Virus record (IMG/VR): IMGVR_UViG_3300028581_000044
Span: 1-61,761 of that record
Length of the DNA: 61,761 nt
Source: a virus
Reading direction: 5' to 3' (one strand)
Part shown: positions 39,849 through 49,672 of the stretch, in pieces
Layout of the letters: every line of letters begins with the position of its first letter
How positions within the stretch are numbered: the first letter of the stretch is position 1
Made by a program: the position numbers and the translations under genes
Notes under the pieces: model-generated
Database searches by the model: none
Seen by the model: the letters and a program-made list of their open reading frames with translations, nothing else
Told to the model about the DNA's origin: nothing

Positions 39849-40886
39849 ATGATAATAACAGATAGATTAGATATTAAAGTTGGTCCTTCAACTGTCGAAC
39901 ATTATAAAAATTTGGGTTATATTTTCAAAATGTTAAAAACAACTATCAATATACCAGTTGAACATTTAGTTGGCTTCAGTAAATATTTAATTGATGTTAA
40001 ATGTGATATATGTGGAAATGAAAGAAAATTAAAATATAAAATTTATTATAAAAATACAAAAAAATTAACAGATAAATATTATTGTCAAAAATGTAAAAAA
40101 ATAAAAACGAATCAAACAATATTAGATAAATTTGATGTTGATAGTATTTTTCATCATAAAGAAACCAAAAATAAAATAAAAGAAACTATTATTAAAAAAT
40201 ATGGTGTTGAAAACGTATTTAAAAATAATGATATTAAAAATAAAATAAAAAATACCAATTTAAAAAAATATAATTGTGAAAATCCATTTTCAAATGAAGA
40301 AATAAAAAATAAAATAAAAAATACCAATTTAAAAAAATATGGTGTTATTTGTGTTTTACAAAATAATGAAATAAATAAAAAAACAAAACAAACCAATTTG
40401 AAAAAATATGGATTTGAAAATTGTCATCAATCTGAAATTATTAAAGAAAAAACTAAAAAAACAAATTTAAAAAAATATGGAGTTAATCATTCTTTACAAT
40501 GTGAAGAAATAAAAAATAAAATAAAAATTACAAGAATAAACAATAATAATCAAATTCCAGATGATAAATTATCAGATTTTATGAAATATAAAAATAATGT
40601 TTTAAGAGAAACATATAAAAATAAAAAAATGTTATTTGAAAAATGGGATGGGTTTGATTATTATGACAATGAATATATTAAAGATAATTTAAATTTAAAT
40701 AAATATCACCGAAATTATCCGACAATAGATCATAAAGATTCTATTTTTTATGGATTTATAAATAACATTTCACCAATTGAAATAAGTAATTTATCAAATT
40801 TGTGTTTTACGAAAAGATTCACAAACGGTTCGAAAAACAGAAAAACGGAAAATCAATATAAAATCTTTATTAATGAAAATTTATAG
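39849..40886 (+). CDS. HNH-like mobile endonuclease with zinc ribbon and Y-G-V/E-N repeats
   Basis: 345 residues. A zinc ribbon (VKCDICGNERKLKYK ... YYCQKCKK) is followed by five or six copies of a 20-odd-residue repeat (KTNLKKYGVENVFKNNDIKNKI type). The C-terminal core is YPTIDHKDSIFYGFINNISPIEISNLSNLCFTKRFTNGSKNRK, with the DH pair and later Asn of HNH-like enzymes. It is a longer paralogue of the gene at 27345. No RHH gene precedes it. The repeats are probably target-reading modules. Confidence 0.75.
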   Translation: MIITDRLDIKVGPSTVEHYKNLGYIFKMLKTTINIPVEHLVGFSKYLIDVKCDICGNERKLKYKIYYKNTKKLTDKYYCQKCKKIKTNQTILDKFDVDSIFHHKETKNKIKETIIKKYGVENVFKNNDIKNKIKNTNLKKYNCENPFSNEEIKNKIKNTNLKKYGVICVLQNNEINKKTKQTNLKKYGFENCHQSEIIKEKTKKTNLKKYGVNHSLQCEEIKNKIKITRINNNNQIPDDKLSDFMKYKNNVLRETYKNKKMLFEKWDGFDYYDNEYIKDNLNLNKYHRNYPTIDHKDSIFYGFINNISPIEISNLSNLCFTKRFTNGSKNRKTENQYKIFINENL

Positions 40887-41315
40887 TTGAAAAATTTTAA
40901 GTGTTTCTTCGATTTCAGTATTAACAAGTTCCGAAATTTTATTGAAAATTTCAGATGTTAAAGGTTTATAATGAGTTTGAAATTGATCCACACGAATATT
41001 ATCATTAAATAAAAGATAAATCAAAACTCTATCATTGTTCAAAATGATTTCAATATGAGTAGTTTTACATGAATTGTATTGTCCAAAATTATCACAACTT
41101 GTAGGTTTGATTAAATGGATGGAATCTTGATACCCATTCCATGTTGTTTTATCACCATAAAATAATTTATCTTTGATGCTTTCAAATACAACTTTCTGTT
41201 TTTCAGTAAATTCGGAATTAATTTGTTCCAAAATTTCCTTTTCCCTTTTTAAAAGAGGTTCGGTAATATTCTTAATTTCCAACCTCAATTTAATTAAATC
41301 ATCATTTAAGTTCAT
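40881..41315 (-). CDS. hypothetical protein
   Basis: 144 residues. A helical charged N-terminal half (LKREKEILEQINSEFTEKQKVVFESIKDKLFY) and a beta-rich middle (THIEIILNNDRVLIYLLF). It converges with and just overlaps the endonuclease gene. No known family. Confidence 0.58.
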   Translation of the reverse strand: MNLNDDLIKLRLEIKNITEPLLKREKEILEQINSEFTEKQKVVFESIKDKLFYGDKTTWNGYQDSIHLIKPTSCDNFGQYNSCKTTHIEIILNNDRVLIYLLFNDNIRVDQFQTHYKPLTSEIFNKISELVNTEIEETLKIFQL

Positions 41316-41365
41316 ATAATGGTTTTTAACATTACAAAATTACAATTATTATTTGATTAAAAAAA

Positions 41366-41378
41366 ATAATATATAACA
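41366..41378 (+). promoter_or_regulatory. AATAATATATAAC motif before tagged-protein cluster
   Basis: The motif lies 17 nt before the start at 41396 and matches the recurring candidate late-promoter motif. Late expression would suit proteins to be packaged in heads. Confidence 0.35.
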
Positions 41379-41395
41379 AGAAATACTTTTTCAAT

Positions 41396-41629
41396 ATGGA
41401 AGAAATTAAAAAATATAGTGAATTCGTAAATGAAGGAAATTCTGAAAGAGTAATTGCTCACGAAATCGGTGATAATCTTAAAGAAATTTCAGACAAATTG
41501 AGTTTTAATTTTCATGTACCATCAGAAGTATTAGACAAATTAGGTCTTATTATGGATTTATTTATTATGTATCAAAAAGGAGAAAGAACAATTTCAGATT
41601 CTAAATTAATGGAATTAACCAAAAAATAA
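41396..41629 (+). CDS. small protein with capsid-targeting N-terminus
   Basis: 77 residues: MEEIKKYSEFVNEGNSERV, with a cut predicted after V-N-E, then a helical body (IGDNLKEISDKLSFNFHVPSEVLDKLGLIMDLFIMYQK). First of five consecutive tagged genes on the plus strand. Confidence 0.7.
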   Translation: MEEIKKYSEFVNEGNSERVIAHEIGDNLKEISDKLSFNFHVPSEVLDKLGLIMDLFIMYQKGERTISDSKLMELTKK

Positions 41630-41638
41630 AAGAAAATT

Positions 41639-41878
41639 ATGAAACACTTAAAAGATTTTAGATTGAATGAAGATAGTTCATATAAAGATTTAGATATGAC
41701 AAGAGATCAACATTTGATGTCAATTCGTAGTAATGGTCAAGAACTTGGACACATTGAAATTCAAGATGGTAAAATTGTAACCAATGGATATATTGGTGAT
41801 AATACTTATGAAAATTTTGTAGATCTAATTTATGGATTACAAGGATTTGGAATCAAAATAGATGATTTCTATTTTTAA
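41639..41878 (+). CDS. small protein with capsid-targeting N-terminus
   Basis: 79 residues: MKHLKDFRLNEDSSYKD, cut predicted after L-N-E, followed by a small alpha/beta domain (LGHIEIQDGKIVTNGYIGDNTYENFVDLIYGLQGFGIKIDDFYF). The same tag style as the next gene suggests duplication of the tag region. Confidence 0.72.
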   Translation: MKHLKDFRLNEDSSYKDLDMTRDQHLMSIRSNGQELGHIEIQDGKIVTNGYIGDNTYENFVDLIYGLQGFGIKIDDFYF

Positions 41879-41896
41879 TAAAAAACAAAAAAACTT

Positions 41897-42469
41897 ATGA
41901 AACACTTAAAAAATTTTAAATTATTTGAAACCGGTGAACCTGATATAGATTATACCGATGTAAACATGGACAAAATAGTTGAATTACTCGAAGAAGAAGG
42001 TTATGATGCTTCTTATAGAGAATTTGATAAGTATCAAGGTGTTTATTTAACTATTAGAAAAAATGGTAAATCTTCAAAACTTTGGTGGACAGACACTCAT
42101 CATATTGATGAATGGGGAGATGGTGCAATTAGTTCCGTTTTAATAGATGAAGATGGTGCTGAATGGTCAGGTGGTGCTGGTGATTACTGGAATTTACCAA
42201 AAGATCATGTTTTCCAAGGTTCCAAATTAATTTATAAAATGAGAAAAGATGGTAAAGTGGAAACGAAAGAAATTAATGATCCAAAAGTATCAGATTTTCC
42301 AGAAATGATCGGAACAAAGGGAACTTTCACACCAGAAAAAGAAGAAATGGAATTCACTTTGACACCAGAAAAAGAAGAAATGGAATTCACTTTGGATGGT
42401 TCAGAAGATACAATTGCAACTTATGTAGTTGGGTCAAATGATATAAGTGATATACTTTCAATAATTTAA
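41897..42469 (+). CDS. small protein with capsid-targeting N-terminus and a duplicated peptide
   Basis: 190 residues: MKHLKNFKLFETGEPD, cut predicted after L-F-E. An alpha/beta body contains SSKLWWTDTHHIDEWGDGAISSVLIDEDGAEWSGGAGDYW. Near the C-terminus the 11-residue unit TPEKEEMEFTL occurs twice in tandem, from a 33-bp duplication at 42329-42394. Function unknown. Confidence 0.7.
   Translation: MKHLKNFKLFETGEPDIDYTDVNMDKIVELLEEEGYDASYREFDKYQGVYLTIRKNGKSSKLWWTDTHHIDEWGDGAISSVLIDEDGAEWSGGAGDYWNLPKDHVFQGSKLIYKMRKDGKVETKEINDPKVSDFPEMIGTKGTFTPEKEEMEFTLTPEKEEMEFTLDGSEDTIATYVVGSNDISDILSII
42329..42394 (+). repeat. 33-bp tandem duplication within a coding region
   Basis: Two exact or near-exact adjacent copies, each coding TPEKEEMEFTL. 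The near identity at the DNA level points to a recent event. Confidence 0.85.
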
Positions 42470-42479
42470 TAATTTAATT

Positions 42480-42977
42480 ATGAAATATTTAAAAACATTT
42501 AATGAAATGGCAGATTATCACAATTCAAGTGGTGATAAGTTTTGGGGAAACACAGCTGCTGGTGTTTTACCAATTTGTACAAAAACCGGTAGAATCCTTT
42601 TACCTTTTCGTTCAAGATATGTTAATGAACCGAATACATATGGTGTTTGGAGTGGAAAATTAGATGAAGAAGAAGGCCAAAGTGAGAACGAAATAGAAGA
42701 TGTTGTAAAAAGAGAATTTATGGAAGAAGGTGGATTCGATGGTGATATTAATTTGATTCCCGCCTTTATTTTTAGTACACCAAACAAATCATTCACATAT
42801 TATAATTTTATTGGATTATTGGATCACGAACACAAACCAACATTAGATTGGGAAACAGAATCATTCAAATGGGTTACATTTAATGAATTAATGAAAATAA
42901 AACCTAAACATTTTGGTTTACAAGGATTATTAAATGATCCAAAATCATTAGAAATAATTAAAAAATATTCAAAATGA
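42480..42977 (+). CDS. capsid-targeted Nudix hydrolase
   Basis: 165 residues. MKYLKTFNEMADY resembles the tag, with a cut after F-N-E. The Nudix fold follows: AAGVLPICTKTGRILLPFRS, then GKLDEEEGQSENEIEDVVKREFMEEGG, where the REFMEE core is intact, although the loop before it is longer than the strict G-x5-E-x7 spacing. Substrates could be ADP-ribose, NAD-type compounds or nucleotides. Being delivered with ADP-ribosyltransferase-like proteins would make NAD metabolism a natural guess. Confidence 0.78.
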   Translation: MKYLKTFNEMADYHNSSGDKFWGNTAAGVLPICTKTGRILLPFRSRYVNEPNTYGVWSGKLDEEEGQSENEIEDVVKREFMEEGGFDGDINLIPAFIFSTPNKSFTYYNFIGLLDHEHKPTLDWETESFKWVTFNELMKIKPKHFGLQGLLNDPKSLEIIKKYSK

Positions 42978-43507
42978 TTACAGATTTCAAAATATTTGAA
43001 TCTATTTGGGATATACCAGATGAAATGGTGGATACACCAGAAGGATTTAAAAGATGTCTTTCTGCTCATATTTCAGGTGTTTTACCAATTAAAGATTCTT
43101 ATAAATTAGTTGAATCAGCACAATTTTTTTTCAAATGGAAAATACCAAATTCATTAAAATATGAAGGTTCTGTCTATAGAGTAATGCAATTTCATTTAAA
43201 AGAAAGATATAATGAAATATTAAAAAATGGAATAAAACCATTTGAACTTCAAAGATATTGGTCATGTGCTAAAGATTTAAAATCAATAGAAAAGGTAAAA
43301 TATTTCACAACTCAAAAGAATTTCAAATACTTTATAACATTTAAATTTGATGTAACTTATAATGATGTTTTATTTGATATGAATAAAATGAATGAACATT
43401 TAGATTTACCAGATTCTTATTATGAAGAAAATGAAATAATTGTATTAACTTCCAGTTTACCAGAAATAACATCAAAAAACATCGTAGATCACGGAAAATT
43501 AAAATAA
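42974..43507 (+). CDS. capsid-targeted protein, possible ADP-ribosyltransferase
   Basis: 177 residues. MITDFKIFESIWD has the tag with a cut after I-F-E, nearly the same tag as at 23555. The body has SVYRVMQFHLKERYNEIL, then ELQRYWSCAKDLKSIEKV and finally SYYEENEIIVLTSS. The Arg, Ser and Glu-x-Glu-like order recalls R-S-E class ADP-ribosyltransferases such as T4 Alt and ModA. The match is partial, so the enzyme call is tentative. Confidence 0.55.
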   Translation: MITDFKIFESIWDIPDEMVDTPEGFKRCLSAHISGVLPIKDSYKLVESAQFFFKWKIPNSLKYEGSVYRVMQFHLKERYNEILKNGIKPFELQRYWSCAKDLKSIEKVKYFTTQKNFKYFITFKFDVTYNDVLFDMNKMNEHLDLPDSYYEENEIIVLTSSLPEITSKNIVDHGKLK

Positions 43508-43557
43508 AGTAAAACCTTACCATCTTTTATAAATATAATAAAGAAACATTATATTTT

Positions 43558-44313
43558 ATGAATAATTTATTAACAAATCATTTCACAGAAGATGAATTTA
43601 TTGAATTAAGAGATGGTAAAACTATAATTACACAATCTTATTTAGATGGTGGTAGCTATACTAAAAATAGAATAGTTAAATCACTTGGAACAAAAAAAAT
43701 ATATCAATCAACTCAATATTTACCAAAATTAAAAAAATATCCGGGTGGTCCTTTAATTGAACAAAATCCAGATATCAATAATAATACAGTAGAAGATACA
43801 ATCACTCTTTATCACATAAATCTTCGTGATACAAAAGAACATTTGTGGATTATAGACCACAAAATAAATAAAAGTGGATGGTGTGGAACTCATGGTATTT
43901 CCGAATTTAGAAATATAAATGGTTGGCCAGTATTAAATCATCTAGGTGAAGTCGAAACTTATATTGGTGTTGGTGATAAATTTGGTGAATTAAAACCATT
44001 TTCAAAATCAATAGAAAATTCAAAATATATTGGAAAAGTAGAAGTTGGTGATACTTTTATTCACATAAATAATAGTCATTGTCTTTATGTAACAAAAGAT
44101 AATGGTATTACAATGACTTGTGAGAAATGGGGATTTAATAAAGGTAGAAGTGGTATAAATTCTATTTTTTATACTGGTGAAGGTCCAGTTAATTATTATG
44201 GTGATATAAGAATGACAGAAGATGATATTTTAAACATGTATCATTTTTTAAAGAAATCAAAAATTGGTAGTGATAATCTTGAAGATTATTTTGGTTATCA
44301 TGGTGTGAAATAA
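43558..44313 (+). CDS. hypothetical protein
   Basis: 251 residues, mixed alpha/beta, with ITLYHINLRDTKEHLWIIDHKINKSGWCGTHGISEFRN and a C-terminal acidic helix. No tag is present, although the gene directly follows the tagged cluster. No recognised domain. Confidence 0.6.
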   Translation: MNNLLTNHFTEDEFIELRDGKTIITQSYLDGGSYTKNRIVKSLGTKKIYQSTQYLPKLKKYPGGPLIEQNPDINNNTVEDTITLYHINLRDTKEHLWIIDHKINKSGWCGTHGISEFRNINGWPVLNHLGEVETYIGVGDKFGELKPFSKSIENSKYIGKVEVGDTFIHINNSHCLYVTKDNGITMTCEKWGFNKGRSGINSIFYTGEGPVNYYGDIRMTEDDILNMYHFLKKSKIGSDNLEDYFGYHGVK

Positions 44314-44327
44314 AAGAATATAAAAAT

Positions 44328-44573
44328 ATGCCTTGTCCACCATATAAGGAGATACCTTATATTGAAGCGGAAATGGAAAAATTGGATTTCCATAATTTAG
44401 TTGACGATAAATATAAATTATTAGTCAGAGATGAATTATTGAAATCCAATAAATTTCTTGATTATATAACCACAGATAGACTTATTACAGATACCGAAGG
44501 ATTAACAAGTGCAACGGATGAAGATATAATAAACGCAAAGAGAAAGGTAATTTTAAACAATATTTTTGATTAA
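44328..44573 (+). CDS. hypothetical protein
   Basis: 81 residues, acidic and helical, starting MPCPPYKEIPYIEAEMEKL. It lies 14 nt after the preceding gene. No family recognised. Confidence 0.58.
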   Translation: MPCPPYKEIPYIEAEMEKLDFHNLVDDKYKLLVRDELLKSNKFLDYITTDRLITDTEGLTSATDEDIINAKRKVILNNIFD

Positions 44574-44604
44574 TTTATTAGACATTTAAAAAATTAAAAT
44601 ATAT

Positions 44605-44865
44605 ATGGTTGTTGATGATACACTTGTTTTTGAATCTTTGGGAATTTATTTGAATATAAATCCAGATGATGTATATAAAACTCTTTTGGAATATTTTAAT
44701 ACAAAATTTTCAGGTTCAAATATTAAAGTTATTAGTTTTAATAATGAATCGGTTAAAATAGAATCAAATAAAAATGACATGTTTATATTTTATGATGATA
44801 TATATCCATACATCATAAATGGTAAAAGGAAAAAAATATTAGAAGAAATTTTAAATGATAATTAA
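44605..44865 (+). CDS. hypothetical protein
   Basis: 86 residues, alpha/beta (MVVDDTLVFESLGIYLNINPDDVYKTLLEYFNTKF). The start directly follows AAAATATATATGG and the 3' end overlaps the SbcC-like gene by 11 nt. It may be a small partner of the ATPase. Confidence 0.57.
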   Translation: MVVDDTLVFESLGIYLNINPDDVYKTLLEYFNTKFSGSNIKVISFNNESVKIESNKNDMFIFYDDIYPYIINGKRKKILEEILNDN

Positions 44866-46564
44866 TAGTATAGGATTAAAGAATTTTAAAAGTTACGGTA
44901 ATAATATGCAAAAAGTTCACTTTGAAGAAGGAGGTGAACTTATTTTGTTATCCGGTGACAATGAAGTTGGTAAGAGTTCTCTAATCGAATCTATTGATTT
45001 TACTCTTTATGGTATTGTTAGAGGTAAGAATACTAAAAAAATTGCAATTACAAAACTCCCCAATAGACAAAATAAATGTTTAGAAACAGAAATTGATTTT
45101 ATTAATGATATCGGTGATAAAATAATTATTCGTAGAAAAGTAGAACCAACAAGTATTGAAGTTTTAAAAAATGGTAAATCCTTTTTCAAGGAATTCAAAA
45201 ATATGACAACCGAAGATAGAGAAGAATTCATCGGTTTGGAATACAACACATATAAATCTTTAATATCACTTAATTTGAGTGACTTCGCAAATTTCGTCAA
45301 TTTAGATTCCGAAACAAAAAGAAAATTACTCAATAAATTATTCGACATCAAAGAGATAGATGAATATTTCATGATTTCTAAGGATATTCTTAAAAATTCT
45401 TACAAAGAAAAAGAAAGAATTGAAACCATAAAATTGACAAAATTAAGTACAATTGAAACATATAAAGAAAATATAGAAAACATTAAAATACAAACAGGTA
45501 ATTATTCCAATAAGGAAGATATAAAGAAAGAAATGTTATCTCATAGAAATACATTTACAACTTTAAAACATGAGATAGAAGATTTATCGATTACAATTAG
45601 TCAATTATCAAAAGAGATTAAATCAAAAAATGAAATATTAGAAGGTAAGAAAAGTAAAATTCTTCAAGATGATTTCATTTTAAAACATATTATTGAAAAA
45701 ATAAAAATATTCAAAAGTGGTATTTGTCCAACTTGTGATACGATTTTAGAGAAAAATCATACAAAACATAAATTAGAAGATCTAGAAAAAGAAGAGTCGG
45801 ATAAAAGAGAAGAAATCAATACTTTGAAATCGGAAGGTTCCATATTACTTAATGAAATAAAAGATATAGTTTCAGAAAAAAACGGTTTATTTACAGAATT
45901 AAATAATAAAAATTACGAATTCAATAATATATCCGATATCTTAAAAGATTTAAAGAAACAATATGAAACAGAAGATGTTTCAATAAATGAAATAAACAAA
46001 AATATTCAAAAACTTGAAGATGAAAATAAGGAATTGGATGAAAAATTAAATATCATATTACAAAAGATTAAAAGATATACGGGAATAGTTGATTATTTAT
46101 CCGAAAAAGGAATAAGAAAAAATATTATTGGAACTATAATAGAACCAGTGAACAAAAATTTGGAATTTTTTTTAAAAGAAATGGAATCCCGTCATACTGT
46201 TAAATTAAATGATGAATTTGATGCTTTGATAAAAGATAGATATATGGAAGAGGATCCAGAAACTTTATCTATTGGTGGTGCACGTAAAATAAACATTGCT
46301 ATTGCTTTATCATACATTAAAACTATTCTAGATACAAATAGAAAAATTAACATATTATTTTTGGATGATGTATTTTCAGCAGTTAGTCCAAGTAATGTTA
46401 ATATAATGATTAGAGTTTTGAAGGAATTTGCTAGAGATAATAATATAAATATTGTAATTGTTCATCAAGGAAGTTTCGATACGAATTTATTTGATAGGGT
46501 TATAAATATAGAAATGAAATATTTTTCAACAATTATAGATACAAAAATAAACCATAACAACTAA
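44855..46564 (+). CDS. SbcC/Rad50-like recombination ATPase (T4 gp46-like)
   Basis: 569 residues. Walker A is LLSGDNEVGKSSLIESI, followed by long coiled coils interrupted by the zinc hook CPTC (GICPTCDTIL, about residue 290), the ABC signature LSIGGARKINIAIAL and Walker B ILFLDDVFSAVSP, with a switch His in VIVHQG. With a gp47/SbcD-type nuclease, absent from this window, it would process DNA ends in recombination-dependent replication. Length matches gp46. Confidence 0.88.
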   Translation: MIINSIGLKNFKSYGNNMQKVHFEEGGELILLSGDNEVGKSSLIESIDFTLYGIVRGKNTKKIAITKLPNRQNKCLETEIDFINDIGDKIIIRRKVEPTSIEVLKNGKSFFKEFKNMTTEDREEFIGLEYNTYKSLISLNLSDFANFVNLDSETKRKLLNKLFDIKEIDEYFMISKDILKNSYKEKERIETIKLTKLSTIETYKENIENIKIQTGNYSNKEDIKKEMLSHRNTFTTLKHEIEDLSITISQLSKEIKSKNEILEGKKSKILQDDFILKHIIEKIKIFKSGICPTCDTILEKNHTKHKLEDLEKEESDKREEINTLKSEGSILLNEIKDIVSEKNGLFTELNNKNYEFNNISDILKDLKKQYETEDVSINEINKNIQKLEDENKELDEKLNIILQKIKRYTGIVDYLSEKGIRKNIIGTIIEPVNKNLEFFLKEMESRHTVKLNDEFDALIKDRYMEEDPETLSIGGARKINIAIALSYIKTILDTNRKINILFLDDVFSAVSPSNVNIMIRVLKEFARDNNINIVIVHQGSFDTNLFDRVINIEMKYFSTIIDTKINHNN

Positions 46565-46577
46565 AATACAAAAAATT

Positions 46578-46955
46578 ATGAAAAGATTAATAACAACACA
46601 AAAAGTAAAAGCTGTAGAAATTGAAATAAATTTACCATATTTTTATATGGGTGATTTCGGTGAAAGTTTGGTTGAATTTGGTATGATCACCGAAAATAAA
46701 CATATCCAAATTACAAGAACTACACCAGATGAATTTATAGATGAATTCTTTGATATCGATAATGGAAAACCAGATTTAATAAACGATAGTTATTCTATAA
46801 AAGTTTTAGAATTTACATCACTTGAAAATTCAGGAACTGGAAATTTTTTTATACAAAAATATGAACAAATTTCAGAAGAACATTTCAATCAAATCGTTGA
46901 TAAAATGTATGAATTTTTAAATAATAAAGTAAAGGAAATTTGTCATGAAAATTAA
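46578..46955 (+). CDS. hypothetical protein
   Basis: 125 acidic residues, alpha/beta, starting MKRLITTQKVKAVEIEINLPYFYMGDFGESLV. It lies 13 nt after the SbcC-like gene and overlaps the next gene by 11 nt. No family recognised. Confidence 0.58.
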   Translation: MKRLITTQKVKAVEIEINLPYFYMGDFGESLVEFGMITENKHIQITRTTPDEFIDEFFDIDNGKPDLINDSYSIKVLEFTSLENSGTGNFFIQKYEQISEEHFNQIVDKMYEFLNNKVKEICHEN

Positions 46956-47244
46956 TAATTTATTATTTGGAAACCAAATTGAAAATTTTGAAAAAGATTA
47001 TAAAAGATATCTTGATCATTATGAAGAATTATCCAAAGATTTATCAAATGGTTTTGCATGTTATAATATTTTAAACCTAAAAGGTATTAAAGATTTCAAA
47101 GGTTATTGGGTTGTTGAATTGTTTGATAACTATGGTGAATTAAGAAACGTAAGTGAAAACGATCTACAAAATTTCGATTTTGTAACATTTGATAAAATAA
47201 GTAAAGAAAGTAAAGAATCAATTTGCTTTGTTAAAAAAAAATAA
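46945..47244 (+). CDS. hypothetical protein
   Basis: 99 residues, starting MKINNLLFGNQIENFEKDYKRYLDHYEELSKDL, with an SH3-like beta segment (LKGIKDFKGYWVVELFDNYGELRNVSENDLQNFDFV). It directly precedes the GroEL gene, in the position where bacteria place GroES, but it does not resemble GroES. Confidence 0.58.
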   Translation: MKINNLLFGNQIENFEKDYKRYLDHYEELSKDLSNGFACYNILNLKGIKDFKGYWVVELFDNYGELRNVSENDLQNFDFVTFDKISKESKESICFVKKK

Positions 47245-47247
47245 TAA

Positions 47248-48861
<1,614 letters not shown>

Positions 48862-48870
48862 ATATAGCTT

Positions 48871-48907
48871 AAATTTTTTTATTTCATCTATTTGTTGTAA
48901 TTTTGTA
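48871..48907 (+). promoter_or_regulatory. promoter (T-tract, 11-nt spacer, TAATTTTGTA)
   Basis: AAATTTTTTTATTTCA (48871-48886), 11 nt, TAATTTTGTA (48898-48907). Same layout as four other sites in the window. It would drive the genes at 48931 and 49180. Confidence 0.72.
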
Positions 48908-48930
48908 TTTGAATAAAAATACATCTTACA

Positions 48931-49164
48931 ATGATACATTCTTTTGATATAATAAAAAGGTTGTCAAATTCCGATCTTAAAGAAGTTATGTTTGAACTTC
49001 GAAAAATGTCTAAAATGGTTGCACCTGCCAATCACAAACAATCTAAAATATTAAAATCTTTATTTGATTCAGAAACAACCAATTGTAATTTTTGGTTGGA
49101 TCGTTATCATAATATTGATACGAATCTTCGTATTGAAATTGTAAATCGTTTTTTAAATCTTTAA
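48931..49164 (+). CDS. hypothetical helical protein
   Basis: 77 residues, MIHSFDIIKRLSNSDLKEVMFELRKMSKMVAP..., all helical. First gene after the promoter at 48871. No family recognised. Confidence 0.6.
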   Translation: MIHSFDIIKRLSNSDLKEVMFELRKMSKMVAPANHKQSKILKSLFDSETTNCNFWLDRYHNIDTNLRIEIVNRFLNL

Positions 49165-49179
49165 GAATAAATCCGTAAT

Positions 49180-49470
49180 ATGATAGTCTATTTTTCTATT
49201 TGGATGATAATAACAACTATTTGGTCTATCTTTAAGAATGAATCAAAGGGGTTACTGGTATTAAGATATGTCGTTACTTTCATATTTTTCTGCCTTTTCA
49301 CTCATTATTTAAACCCAAATGATCACAAAGATGGGATTATTTTCTTTTCTTTTTGGTTAGCTATTTCAACAACTTGGACTGTGATAACGAAACAAAGTAA
49401 AGATGTTGCAAGACATTTTTATATAATCACTTTCATTATTTTCTGTCTTATACATTATTTAATAGCGTAA
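49180..49470 (+). CDS. small membrane protein with internal duplication
   Basis: 96 residues with four hydrophobic helices. The two halves are alike: IVYFSIWMIITTIWSIFKNESKG...FIFFCLFTHYLN and IIFFSFWLAISTTWTVITKQSKD...FIIFCLIHYLI. It is probably an inner-membrane protein, perhaps involved in superinfection exclusion or lysis control, by context only. Confidence 0.65.
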   Translation: MIVYFSIWMIITTIWSIFKNESKGLLVLRYVVTFIFFCLFTHYLNPNDHKDGIIFFSFWLAISTTWTVITKQSKDVARHFYIITFIIFCLIHYLIA

Positions 49471-49505
49471 ATTTTTTTATTTCATATAAATTAATTACTT
49501 TTGTA
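49469..49505 (+). promoter_or_regulatory. promoter (T-tract, 11-nt spacer, TACTTTTGTA)
   Basis: AAATTTTTTTATTTCA (49469-49484), 11 nt, TACTTTTGTA (49496-49505). TSS expected near 49511, giving a 160-nt structured leader before the gene at 49673. Confidence 0.74.
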
Positions 49506-49520
49506 AAACTTTTAAAAATT

Positions 49521-49643
49521 GTTGGTCTGGTGTAAAAAAGATACGATCCAAAAATTAGCACGCCGTAAGCGGAAAAACCAGTAACGTTGGATGTCGGCCA
49601 ACAAACGGAAGAGTGGTGGAGAATCGGGAGTCCACAAACCAAC
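49521..49643 (+). ncRNA. structured 5' leader element
   Basis: GTTGGT (49521-49526) pairs with ACCAAC (49638-49643) and encloses CTGGT/ACCAG (49527-49531, 49577-49581), a CCG-TAAG-CGG hairpin (49563-49572) and GTTGG/CCAAC (49586-49590, 49598-49602). The stretch is richer in G+C than its surroundings. It may be a cis-acting regulator of the downstream gene or an independent small RNA. Confidence 0.5.
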
Positions 49644-49672
49644 ATAATTTATTAACCAGTAAATAAATAATT

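Noticed and set aside
46945-47244. GroES-type cochaperonin before groL
   Set aside because: The sequence lacks the GroES mobile-loop pattern and begins with an unrelated helical segment.
49180-49470. Holin
   Set aside because: Four helices with an internal duplication do not fit a known holin class, and it is not near the amidase gene.
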